In this document: positions 17,493 through 25,716 of the stretch, one piece after another
Layout of the letters: each line of letters begins with the position of its first letter
How positions within the stretch are numbered: the stretch's first letter is position 1
Source: Mucilaginibacter pineti
GTDB taxonomy: Bacteria > Bacteroidota > Bacteroidia > Sphingobacteriales > Sphingobacteriaceae
Reading direction: 5' to 3'
Length of the DNA stretch: 64,000 nucleotides
Assembly: GCF_900101875.1 (NCBI RefSeq)
Contig: NZ_FNAI01000007.1
Location: forward strand, 186,001-250,000
Position numbers and translations under genes: made by a program
Notes under the pieces: model-generated
Databases searched by the model: none
Seen by the model: only the letters and a program-made list of their open reading frames with translations
Told to the model about the DNA's origin: nothing

Positions 17493-19544
17493 ATGAGGAT
17501 TACAAAATGGGCTATGGCAGCCATTCCTGTTGTTATTCTGGCATCATGTGGCCAAAATAAACAAGAATCGGCCGCGGGCGATGCCCCAAAACGGACCGTG
17601 TTTTTTGATAAAACAGGTATGGACACTACCGTAAAGCCGGGCGACAACTTCTTTTTGTATGCCAGCGGCAACTGGATGAAAAAAACGGAGATCCCGGCTT
17701 CACAAACAGGATGGGGATCGTTTTATACCTTGTATGAAGATAACCAGAAAAACCTGCACAAGATTTTGGAAGAAGCTACCAAACAGGACAATCCTGCGGG
17801 TAGCAAAGAACAGAAGGTGGCTGATCTTTACACTAGTGGTATGGATACAGTTGCTATTGAAAAGCTGGCTTATCAGCCAATTATGCCTTTGCTTGTTAAA
17901 ATAAGCGCGGTAAAGGATTATAAACAGCTGATTGACCTTGCAGCCGATGGCTACAAAGATGGTGATGGTTTTTTACTGGGTTTCTACGTATCGCCCGATG
18001 ACAAAATAAGCACCCAGAATATAGCCCACTTTGACCAGGCCGGTTTAGGTTTGCCAAACAGAGATTATTATTTTAATACCGACTCGGCAACTGTTAAAAT
18101 ACGCGCCGAATACGTAAAATATATTGCCAAGCTTATGAAGCTTACAGGGGTTGATGCAGCCATAGCCGATAAAAAGGCCGCCGCTATTTTGGGCCTCGAA
18201 ACACTGATCGCAAAATCGCACCTTACACCAACTGAGCTACGCGATCCGGTTAAAAATTATAACAAATTCACCATTGCCGATTTGCAAAAACAGGTTCCGG
18301 ATATTGATTTGAAGGATGCTTTTAAACGCCTTGAACTTAATGCCGATACTGTATTGGTTGGTCAGCCTAATTACTTCAAAGCTTTGGATGCCTTGCTTAA
18401 ATCGCAGCCGATTGATCTTTGGAAAGATAAGGTTGCATTTACTGTGCTTGATAACTCAGCAAGTGGTCTTAGCAAACCTTTCAGAGAAGCCAGCTTTGAG
18501 TTCCATGGCAAAGTATTAAGCGGTCAAAAAGCCCAGCAGGAACGCTGGAAAACCATTGTTGAATCTGTAGACGGTGGTTTGGGCGAGTTATTAGGCCAGC
18601 TTTATGCCGAAAAATACTTTACTGCCGATGCTAAGGACAGGATGCTTAAACTGGTTAACAACCTGCAAAGCGTTTACAAATCGCGCATTGAACAGTTAGA
18701 TTGGATGAGTCCTGCAACCAAAGCAAAAGCTATTGCCAAGCTGGATGCTTTCACCAAAAAGATCGGTTATCCTGATAAATGGAAAAACTACGATGATGTA
18801 ACCATCAGCAAAGATGCTTATTACAAAAATCTGCAGGCAATATCACGTCACAACTACAAACAAATGATTAAAAAGGTAGGCAAGCCGGTTGATAAAACCG
18901 AATGGGGGATGACACCGCCAACAGTAAATGCTTACTACAATCCAACATTTAACGAGATAGTTTTCCCGGCAGGTATATTGCAGTTCCCTTTCTTTGATAA
19001 GGATGCCGACGACGCGGTTAACTATGGTGCCATAGGTGCCGTTATAGGTCACGAAATGACCCACGGATTTGATGATCAGGGTCGCCAGTATGATAAAGAC
19101 GGCAACCTTAAAGACTGGTGGACGCCAGAAGATGCCGCCAAATTTAAAGCCCGCGCGCAGGTAATGATAGATCAGTACAACAAATTCACCGTATTGAACA
19201 ACCTGCACGTAAACGGTGCCTTAACACAAGGAGAAAACCTTGCCGATATTGGCGGTATTGCCATTGCTTACGAAGCATTCAAAAATACCGAACAAGGCAA
19301 AAGCGATAAAAAGATTGATGGTTTTACGCCAGATCAGCGTTTCTTCCTGTCGTTTGGCCAGGTTTGGCGCATAAAAACCCGCGACGAAACCATGCGTATG
19401 CGTATCAGCGTCGACCCGCATTCACCGGAGATGTACAGGGTTAATGGTCCGCTTTCAAACACCCCAGCTTTCTACAAAGCGTTTGACATTAAACCCGGCG
19501 ATAAACTTTACCGCCCGGAAAATGAGCGCGTGAAAGTTTGGTAG
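17493..19544 (+). CDS. M13-family zinc metallopeptidase lipoprotein (neprilysin/PepO-like)
   Basis: A 683-residue protein with a lipoprotein signal: the hydrophobic stretch ends in LASC with Cys19 as lipid anchor. The M13 N-terminal domain spans roughly 40-430. The catalytic domain has HEMTH at 520-524 in GAVIGHEMTHGFDDQG, and the third zinc ligand Glu581 in ENLADIGG. NAYYNP and FPAGILQ precede them, as in the family. It cleaves oligopeptides in the periplasm or at the outer membrane. The start at MRITKW is chosen over a Met 23 codons upstream because it creates the signal peptide. A terminator follows. Confidence 0.93.
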   Translation: MRITKWAMAAIPVVILASCGQNKQESAAGDAPKRTVFFDKTGMDTTVKPGDNFFLYASGNWMKKTEIPASQTGWGSFYTLYEDNQKNLHKILEEATKQDNPAGSKEQKVADLYTSGMDTVAIEKLAYQPIMPLLVKISAVKDYKQLIDLAADGYKDGDGFLLGFYVSPDDKISTQNIAHFDQAGLGLPNRDYYFNTDSATVKIRAEYVKYIAKLMKLTGVDAAIADKKAAAILGLETLIAKSHLTPTELRDPVKNYNKFTIADLQKQVPDIDLKDAFKRLELNADTVLVGQPNYFKALDALLKSQPIDLWKDKVAFTVLDNSASGLSKPFREASFEFHGKVLSGQKAQQERWKTIVESVDGGLGELLGQLYAEKYFTADAKDRMLKLVNNLQSVYKSRIEQLDWMSPATKAKAIAKLDAFTKKIGYPDKWKNYDDVTISKDAYYKNLQAISRHNYKQMIKKVGKPVDKTEWGMTPPTVNAYYNPTFNEIVFPAGILQFPFFDKDADDAVNYGAIGAVIGHEMTHGFDDQGRQYDKDGNLKDWWTPEDAAKFKARAQVMIDQYNKFTVLNNLHVNGALTQGENLADIGGIAIAYEAFKNTEQGKSDKKIDGFTPDQRFFLSFGQVWRIKTRDETMRMRISVDPHSPEMYRVNGPLSNTPAFYKAFDIKPGDKLYRPENERVKVW

Positions 19545-19580
19545 ATATCAAAGGACGCAAATATGCGTTTCTACTTAATG

Positions 19581-19612
19581 AAAAATGCCGCCTGGAAACA
19601 GGTGGCATTTTT
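19581..19612 (+). terminator. Terminator after M13 peptidase gene
   Basis: AAAAATGCCGCCTG and CAGGTGGCATTTTT pair across a GAAA loop with one G-T pair. The T-run is part of the 3' arm. Confidence 0.85.
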
Positions 19613-19625
19613 GTTATATTGAATT

Positions 19626-19717
19626 TGTCATTCTGAGCGCAGCGAAGAATCTATTCTGCGATATGCTTAATCGACAAGCAAAGTTCGGTAATAGATCCTT
19701 CGTACCTCAGGATGACA
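19626..19717. repeat. REP-like inverted repeat (TGTCATTCTGAG...)
   Basis: The left arm 19626-19652 and the right arm 19693-19717 pair as imperfect inverted repeats: TGTCAT.CTGAG and CGAAG.ATCT match on both sides. The word form is typical of a repeat scattered through Bacteroidetes genomes. It sits between convergent genes just before the 3' end of the dioxygenase gene. Confidence 0.65.
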
Positions 19718-19732
19718 GGATGACAAGGAACT

Positions 19733-20680
19733 TTACCCCAAAACATCCTCTACCCAAGCTTTACCCCAGTCCTCAATTTCCTGTGCCGACCAAAGCGATG
19801 GGTAAAAAATACGTTTCTGGAAACGCGGAGGAAGGTACTTTTGCCAGTTGGTACCACCGGTTGCCTTAATTTCTTCGGGTTCGCGGTTAAGGTAACGTAC
19901 GGCCGATTTATAGTGAGAGAGCGGCCAGTTAACGTTTACATTCACATCTAACTGTTTTAATTGGGTTTGCAGTTCTGGCGTTAGTTGTCCTTCGGCTTTA
20001 AACTTAAGGGCAAGGGTATTAAAGTTATGATTTGCCGCGGTATGCCCTAACTCAATAAAGGTTTTGGCGTACTTTTTTTCGAACTGTTTTAGCGTAAGCG
20101 TTTTTTTACCGGTAGATAGTTCGGTAGCACCAAATTTCCAATAAATGTATTCAAACTGATCTTCGATAGGGGCGTTGCGCAATTCCTCACGTTTATCCTT
20201 GGCTACAAGGTTTACAAAATCAGTAGCGTAGATCTCTATCATCCGGTACTGGCCCGATTGAAAACCGCTTGCCGGCAGTAACGACATCCGGAATTTAAGG
20301 AATTGTTCCTTCTCCATACCATCAACCATAATTTCAAATGATTGGGTAAGCGCGCCAAAATAACGGTTAATGCGTTTAAGCCGGGCTGTGAAAAATTCTA
20401 CCGTTAAGGAGGCGGCTTCTGCAATTTGGTGGCATTCATGCAATGCCAGTTTAAAATATAGTTCGGTGATCTGGTGGTAAATTATAAAGATCTCCTCATC
20501 CGGGAATGGTGTTTTAGGGCTTTGCAGGCTTAGCAGGGTATCCAGGTGTATATAATCCCAATAGGTTAAAAAATCGGCATAAAGCAGGCCATCAAGGTAT
20601 GATGTCATGTCCTGACCCATCGCTTCATATTTTTCCTGCAGGCGTTGCAGACGTTCCTCAATTTCGGGGTGGAAATTCAT
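19733..20680 (-). CDS. Tryptophan 2,3-dioxygenase family heme protein
   Basis: A 315-residue, all-helical protein. YWDYIHLDTLLSLQ, then IIYHQITELYFKLALHE near residue 80, corresponds to the TDO active-site helix with its distal His. FRMSLLPASGFQSGQYR is the conserved family core. A later LSHYKSAVRYL supplies the likely proximal heme ligand, followed by ATGGTNWQKYLPP in place of the usual GTGGSSG loop. TDO opens the indole ring of tryptophan to N-formylkynurenine. No other kynurenine pathway gene is adjacent. The divergence of the GTGGSSG loop leaves some doubt whether tryptophan is the true substrate. Start at MNFHPE. Confidence 0.85.
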   Translation of the reverse strand: MNFHPEIEERLQRLQEKYEAMGQDMTSYLDGLLYADFLTYWDYIHLDTLLSLQSPKTPFPDEEIFIIYHQITELYFKLALHECHQIAEAASLTVEFFTARLKRINRYFGALTQSFEIMVDGMEKEQFLKFRMSLLPASGFQSGQYRMIEIYATDFVNLVAKDKREELRNAPIEDQFEYIYWKFGATELSTGKKTLTLKQFEKKYAKTFIELGHTAANHNFNTLALKFKAEGQLTPELQTQLKQLDVNVNVNWPLSHYKSAVRYLNREPEEIKATGGTNWQKYLPPRFQKRIFYPSLWSAQEIEDWGKAWVEDVLG

Positions 20681-20878
20681 GATCAAAGGTAATAAAAATG
20701 GCATCAGCCCATATGATATTATGGTTTACGGGATTACAATATCTTCAAAAAAATACAAACCTTTTCAAGCGATACCTGTCTTATAGCTAAGTAACAATGT
20801 ACAGAACTGATAGAATAATTAGCGACGGATAATTGTGAAAAAATCATCAATATAAATCCCCATTTAACCTTAAAACAC

Positions 20879-21349
20879 ATGAAGATCACCAAAATACTTA
20901 TAGGCGTTGATGATAGTCCTTACGCGCATCACGCCGCGGCATACGGTTTTGAACTGGCACGTTCCCTTAATGCGGCCGTTGGCCTTGTGCATATAGTTGA
21001 ACCGGTTATTTTCCAGCAGGAAAGTGTGGATACCATATCGGGAGTATCAATGGATAATGCCATAGCTATCCAGGAAACCGAAATGATGGAGGTACAAAAC
21101 GAGCAATCGTTAGTTATCATCAACAGAACAATTAAAGAGTTTGGCGAAGGTATGGAAGTGGCAAAATTTACACAATACGGTATAACTACCGATGGGATAA
21201 TTGCCTGCGGCAAGCAGTTTGGTGCCAATCTTATAATAATTGGCACACATCGGCGCTCGGGCCTCAACCGCCTGTTAATGGGCAGCGTAGCCGAACATGT
21301 GGTACGTTATTCTGAGATCCCGGTATTGGTAGTGCCTTTTGTAGAATGA
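20879..21349 (+). CDS. Universal stress protein (UspA family)
   Basis: A 156-residue single-domain USP. The N-terminal strand holds ILIGVDDSPYA, with the Asp that contacts ATP. The C-terminal GTHRRSGLNRLLMGSV is the ATP-binding signature (G-2x-G-9x-G-S type), so this is likely the nucleotide-binding subclass. It is transcribed alone and divergently from the dioxygenase gene. It is cytoplasmic and expected to be induced by stress or starvation, but no promoter box was recognised. Confidence 0.92.
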   Translation: MKITKILIGVDDSPYAHHAAAYGFELARSLNAAVGLVHIVEPVIFQQESVDTISGVSMDNAIAIQETEMMEVQNEQSLVIINRTIKEFGEGMEVAKFTQYGITTDGIIACGKQFGANLIIIGTHRRSGLNRLLMGSVAEHVVRYSEIPVLVVPFVE

Positions 21350-21465
21350 GGTTCGTGTTGCGAGTTGAGGGGTTCGTGTAGCTTCGGCAACGATAAATAG
21401 CAAAGCCCGTGAATTTGGATCTGAACCCATATCATACCCGAACCTCGCAATTGACAACCCGAACC
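21350..21465. repeat. Imperfect inverted repeat (word GGTTCG)
   Basis: The arms at 21350-21379 and 21436-21465 both reiterate GGTTCG/CGAACC words separated by TTG-rich spacers, and pair partially in inverted orientation. It fills the gap between convergent genes (USP and the SerB fusion). Confidence 0.5.
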
Positions 21466-21468
21466 CAA

Positions 21469-22758
21469 TTAATATAGCAACCTGAACCTTATAGTATGCT
21501 CAATAGCTTTTAACTCGTTAAGTACCTGTGTGTCGTAGCCGGTATTTACATCAGTAATTACATAGCCTATTTGGGCGTTGGTTACCAAAAACTCGCCTAC
21601 TATGTTGATGTTATGGCGGGCGAAAACTTCATTTATTTTAGCCAATATCCCCGGTACGTTTTTGTGGATATGGATAAGACGGTGTGCATTGTTAACACGT
21701 GGTGGTTGCAGATCCGGGAAGTTGCAGCTGGTATGCGTTTTTCCCTCGTTCATAAAACCCATAACCCTGCGCGGTATAAAATCGTTATTGTGTGGGTTGT
21801 GCTTAGGGTCGTCAAATATAATAATACCGCTTTCAGTGGCTGCATCGGCCAGTTTGCGATTGCACTTACCAAAAATTCCTATCACTTTTAACCTGCCAGC
21901 GTTGATGATCTGCTCCGGGTTTGGCTGGTTTTCTTCGTCGCAAAATAAAACGCCCGCTTCTTCCAGGTATTTTTCTTCGATGCTTTCGCGATGGCGGATG
22001 TTGTAACCCTCTTTTGCCATTTGTGCCGAAGCATCCTCATCAATATTACCAACAGTTAAGCATTTGATGCGGTTTTTAGGGTAGGAAATGGCACGAGGTA
22101 ACTTATTCAGATATAAAAACTCATCAAAACTTGGGGTAATATGATCAGCTCTTTCAGTTACCGATTTGCGTTCGATGTTCTCGGTAAAAGCAAAGAATTT
22201 CTTGATCATACCCGATTCCTTCAACTGAAAATCAGAGTAGCCATCGCCAATGCCGTAAATATCGCCGGGTAGCTGTAGCTCTTTTAGCAATTTTACCTTG
22301 CCACCTTCTTGCGAAAGGGGATTGGAGCGATCGTATCCTATAATATTACCTTCTGCATCAAACTCAAAAGTATTGGCGTAAATATTTTCCTTTTTGATGT
22401 GATATTCAGTAACCACTGGTGTAATAAACTCCTTAAATCCGCCGGAAACGATCAAAACTTCGTCCTGGTGGTTTTTAAAGAAAATGGTATTGCGGGAAAA
22501 TGAGGTTGAAACCTTTTTCTTAAGATGCGAGATCAGCTGCTTTAAATGGTCGCGGTTGGCCTCTAAAAGTTTAACCCTTGCCTCTAAACTTTGCGTAAAG
22601 GAGAGCTTGCCTTCCATTGACGCATTAGTCAGGTCTTCTATTTTCTTGTAGATACCTTCTCGGTCGGGGTGGTTTTTGAGAGAAATGCGGGCCAGTTCGT
22701 CAAGGGCCTCCACTTGTGTAAACGTGCTATCGAAATCAATAATAAAGTACTGCTCCAT
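21469..22758 (-). CDS. Phosphoserine phosphatase fused to a truncated SerA segment and ACT domain
   Basis: A 429-residue fusion. Residues 1-215 are a HAD-IB phosphatase of the SerB type: DFDST with D8 and D10, VSGGF at 104-108, and GDGYSD at 171-176. Residues 222-316 resemble the N-terminal substrate-binding half of 3-phosphoglycerate dehydrogenase (INAGRLKVIGIFG, then DAATESGIIIF). The Rossmann NAD domain that should follow is absent. Residues 330-429 match the SerA C-terminus: NFPDLQPP, then an ACT domain with HIHKNVPGILAKINE and TIRFRLLY. ACT domains of SerA bind serine, so feedback control of the phosphatase is plausible. The domain assignment is confident; activity of the SerA piece is not expected. 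Confidence 0.85.
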   Translation of the reverse strand: MEQYFIIDFDSTFTQVEALDELARISLKNHPDREGIYKKIEDLTNASMEGKLSFTQSLEARVKLLEANRDHLKQLISHLKKKVSTSFSRNTIFFKNHQDEVLIVSGGFKEFITPVVTEYHIKKENIYANTFEFDAEGNIIGYDRSNPLSQEGGKVKLLKELQLPGDIYGIGDGYSDFQLKESGMIKKFFAFTENIERKSVTERADHITPSFDEFLYLNKLPRAISYPKNRIKCLTVGNIDEDASAQMAKEGYNIRHRESIEEKYLEEAGVLFCDEENQPNPEQIINAGRLKVIGIFGKCNRKLADAATESGIIIFDDPKHNPHNNDFIPRRVMGFMNEGKTHTSCNFPDLQPPRVNNAHRLIHIHKNVPGILAKINEVFARHNINIVGEFLVTNAQIGYVITDVNTGYDTQVLNELKAIEHTIRFRLLY

Positions 22759-22837
22759 CTTGGGTGCAAATGTGCAAAAAATTTTGTTGATAGGGTAAGT
22801 AGAGTTTATTTAGTGATGAGATAACTCGAACGGTTAA

Positions 22838-23350
22838 TTAAAGCTTACCGGTATCAATCAGGTTAAAGCTTTTTTTGAAATAAGTTCTTTTCTTTTTTCT
22901 TAAAAAATATTCAAGGGGCTTGTCATACACAAGTAATGGAATAGTAAAGCTTGTTATAAGGATTCTTTTGTTATTTGAAGTGTAAATAATGATATAGTTG
23001 TAACGGCTAAATTTATCCAGATCCTTCGACTCATATAGCTCTACTCGTTCTATTTCATTACTGTTGACCAATGTGGTGACGTTTCCTTGCACCATAGTTA
23101 GTATAAGTCGATCTTCACTTATCCGAATCTGCTTATCCGCATCTAATTTATTATATTGACGAACAACCTTTGTTACATTATATTGCAAGTAAAGCAAGTA
23201 ACCGGGTACGGATGAAATCAGTAATGCAATTAACAAATGATCTGCAAGTTTAATAAAGCCATAGCAAATTAACGTTGAAAGAAGGATCTGAATTATTACA
23301 TCAAATACCGTTGATCTTTTGTTGAAGCAATATTCTTTGGCGGTCTGCAT
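22838..23350 (-). CDS. Hypothetical two-helix membrane protein
   Basis: A 170-residue protein with two adjacent membrane helices (about residues 15-60), followed by a soluble beta-rich part with alternating hydrophobic residues (RISEDRLILTMVQG, then YNYIIIYTSNNKRILIT). This looks like a bacterial PH-like or YcxB-like fold, in which two helices precede a small beta domain. No catalytic motif is seen. It starts 14 bases after the end of the SDR gene on the same strand and is probably cotranscribed. The function is unknown. Confidence 0.7.
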   Translation of the reverse strand: MQTAKEYCFNKRSTVFDVIIQILLSTLICYGFIKLADHLLIALLISSVPGYLLYLQYNVTKVVRQYNKLDADKQIRISEDRLILTMVQGNVTTLVNSNEIERVELYESKDLDKFSRYNYIIIYTSNNKRILITSFTIPLLVYDKPLEYFLRKKKRTYFKKSFNLIDTGKL

Positions 23351-23363
23351 AAGGGTAGGGTTA

Positions 23364-24329
23364 CTACTTCAACACCTCACAAATTTCTAAAATAGTTTCG
23401 CTTACCGGTTTAAACTCAATGCCAATTGCTTTTTTGATTTTAGAGTTATCAAAATTACGGGTTATGGAAGCCGCTTGTGCCGATATTTTGTCAATAGCAG
23501 GATCGCCGCCGGTTAAGGCAGCGGCTACGGCTGCGCCGCGCCAGGCAACTTCCATCATCCAGGGTTTGGCTAATTTAGTTGGCGGGTTAATGCCAAAGCC
23601 CTGCGCAATTTCGGTAGTTATGGCTTTATAAGTGTAGTTTTCAGCGCTGATGATGTAACGTTCCGCAGTAAGTGGGCTGTTCATGAGGGCTATCATGCTT
23701 TTGGCAACATCTTCTACATCAACAAAACCGGCACTGCCGATGGTATAAAATTTAAGTCCTTTGCGTACGGTTTCAAATAAAGCGCCGCTGCCGGCTTTGC
23801 CCGCGCTGGGGCCTATTATAAGGGATGGGTTTACGACTACGGCATCCAAACCTTCGGCAATACCGCGCCAAACTTCCATTTCACTTTCCAGCTTTGATAT
23901 GGCATAGCCGTCATTTTCGGTAGATTCTTCCAGGTGATGTTCTTCGTTGGTAAGCTCACCCGGTTTGGCAATACCGATAGCAGCTATGGAGCTTACATGT
24001 ACCAGTCGAATACTTTTTTCGACACATAAATCAACCAGGTTAGCCGTTCCGGTTACATTAGTGCGGATCATCTGTTTTTTATCAGCCTCTTTTAAGGATA
24101 CCCACGCCGCGCAATGGTATACCTGGGTAACGCCTTGCAACGCGTTTTCCAAAGCAAACATGTCCATTATATCGGCATCAACCCATTCAATTTTTCCGTT
24201 GAGGGGAGCGAGTATAGCAGGTATTGCGGAAGTGTTCCTTTTGGTACAGCGGATACTTTCGCCAGAATTAACCAGCAGCTTTGCCAGTTCGGCCCCTAAA
24301 AAACCTGTTGCGCCAGTAATTAAGATCAT
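23364..24329 (-). CDS. NAD-dependent epimerase/dehydratase, extended SDR (dihydroflavonol reductase-like)
   Basis: A 321-residue cytoplasmic oxidoreductase. The cofactor motif TGATGFLGAEL lies at residues 5-15. HCAAWVS and VHVSSIAAIG follow, then the catalytic YAISK. VVNPSLIIGPS and a degenerate substrate-binding C-terminus place it in the DFR-like/3-beta-HSD group of extended SDRs. The substrate is not predictable. It is divergent from the arginase-fold gene, with a strong palindrome between them. Confidence 0.85.
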   Translation of the reverse strand: MILITGATGFLGAELAKLLVNSGESIRCTKRNTSAIPAILAPLNGKIEWVDADIMDMFALENALQGVTQVYHCAAWVSLKEADKKQMIRTNVTGTANLVDLCVEKSIRLVHVSSIAAIGIAKPGELTNEEHHLEESTENDGYAISKLESEMEVWRGIAEGLDAVVVNPSLIIGPSAGKAGSGALFETVRKGLKFYTIGSAGFVDVEDVAKSMIALMNSPLTAERYIISAENYTYKAITTEIAQGFGINPPTKLAKPWMMEVAWRGAAVAAALTGGDPAIDKISAQAASITRNFDNSKIKKAIGIEFKPVSETILEICEVLK

Positions 24330-24472
24330 ATTAATTTGAAAATGTAAAAGTGCACAATATCATTTAATTTGAAGATTTGAAAATGGGCTGATTTGAAAAT
24401 CGCATCTTTGTTGAAAATAATGAGCATTTGACTTATTTTCAAATCTTCAAATTGGAACATCTTCAAATTAAT
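24330..24472. repeat. Nested inverted repeats (word AATTTGAA) between divergent genes
   Basis: The inner arms at 24366-24384 and 24435-24453 are a perfect 19-base inverted repeat. The outer arms at 24330-24345 and 24457-24472 match at 15 of 16 positions. The 50-base centre repeats ATTTGAAAAT words. The element ends 4 bases before the ATG of the arginase-fold gene and abuts the start of the SDR gene, so it occupies the whole shared promoter region. Confidence 0.75.
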
Positions 24473-24476
24473 ATTA

Positions 24477-25658
24477 ATGTCCTTAGCTGATTTTTTTACG
24501 CCTATTGATCTTAAAAAGATAGCTCCCAAAAAGGGCTATTATACCAGCCAGCTTGGCGATAAAATTGTGCATTATTCTGTCGATTTTCCAGATCTGGAAG
24601 AGAAAACAGATATGGCCATCATTGGCGTACTGGATGACCGCAATGCAACCGGCAACCCCGGCTGCTCGCTCGGACCGGATTATGTGCGCGAAAAATTGTA
24701 CCTGCTTAATGAGGGTGCTTACACCGTAAAAATTGCCGATCTGGGGAATATCCGCGCCGGAGCTACCGTTACAGACACCTACTTCGCCCTAAAAACCGTT
24801 GTTGCCGAGTTGGTTAAGAAAGATATCGTTCCCATCATCATCGGCGGCGGACAGGATCTTACCTATGCTCAATACCTGGGTTATGAAGAATTAGAACAAA
24901 AGGTAGACCTGGTAGTTATCGACTCGCACTTTGATCTCGACGAAGATGAAACCCGCGGCGGGTTAGAAACAACCTCACAATCATACCTCAATAAAATATT
25001 TCTGCACGAGCCCAATTACCTGTTCAATTATAGCAACTTGGGTTATCAAACCTATTTTGCCAGTCAGGATAGCCTTCGGGTAATGGATAAGTTGTATTTT
25101 GATGTACATCGCCTTGGCGAAATAAGCGGCAACGTGGCCGTAACAGAGCCCGCCATCCGGAATGCCAGTATGATAAGCTTTGATATAGGTGCTATACGAT
25201 CATCTGATGCTATGGGTAATGGCAACGCCACACCCAATGGTTTGTACGGCGAAGAAGCCTGCCAGCTTTGCCGGTACGCGGGGTATAACGATAAGTTAAG
25301 CTCAATAGGGTTTTACGAATTTAACCCCGCGTTTGATAGTAATGGCCAAACTGCCACATTGCTGGCGCAAATGCTTTGGTACTTTGTTGATGGTTTTTAT
25401 GGTCGCAAGCGCGATTTTCCGCTCAACCCCAAATCGCAATACCTTATTTATAAAACCAGTCTTAAGCATGAAGACCAGGAAGTGGTATTCGTAAAAAGCA
25501 AGAAAACCGACCGTTGGTGGATGCAGGTGCCTTACCCAACAGGCGGCTCGCGCAATGAGCGTTTTCACCTGGTGCCCTGCAGTTATGACGATTACAAGAC
25601 AGCCGTATCCGGCGAATTGCCTGACCTTTGGTGGCGCACTTATCAAAAATTAAACTGA
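24477..25658 (+). CDS. Arginase-fold (formimidoylglutamase-like) protein with altered metal ligands
   Basis: A 393-residue ureohydrolase-family protein. The first half of the fold is clear: IIGGGQDLTYAQY at 121-133 corresponds to the GGDHS motif, DSHFDLDED at 149-157 to DxHxD, and SFDIGAIR at 234-241 to SxDxDxxDP. Two of the canonical Mn ligands are replaced: His by Gln126 and one Asp by Gly238. D149, H151, D153 and D236 remain. A single-metal or non-hydrolytic role is possible. Sphingobacterial genomes carry proteins like this annotated as formimidoylglutamase, but no hut genes are adjacent. Confidence 0.75.
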   Translation: MSLADFFTPIDLKKIAPKKGYYTSQLGDKIVHYSVDFPDLEEKTDMAIIGVLDDRNATGNPGCSLGPDYVREKLYLLNEGAYTVKIADLGNIRAGATVTDTYFALKTVVAELVKKDIVPIIIGGGQDLTYAQYLGYEELEQKVDLVVIDSHFDLDEDETRGGLETTSQSYLNKIFLHEPNYLFNYSNLGYQTYFASQDSLRVMDKLYFDVHRLGEISGNVAVTEPAIRNASMISFDIGAIRSSDAMGNGNATPNGLYGEEACQLCRYAGYNDKLSSIGFYEFNPAFDSNGQTATLLAQMLWYFVDGFYGRKRDFPLNPKSQYLIYKTSLKHEDQEVVFVKSKKTDRWWMQVPYPTGGSRNERFHLVPCSYDDYKTAVSGELPDLWWRTYQKLN

Positions 25659-25716
25659 TAAATATAATTACATCAGCGTTTTAACGTTATCAATTCTTAT
25701 AGTTTTAATAATCCTC

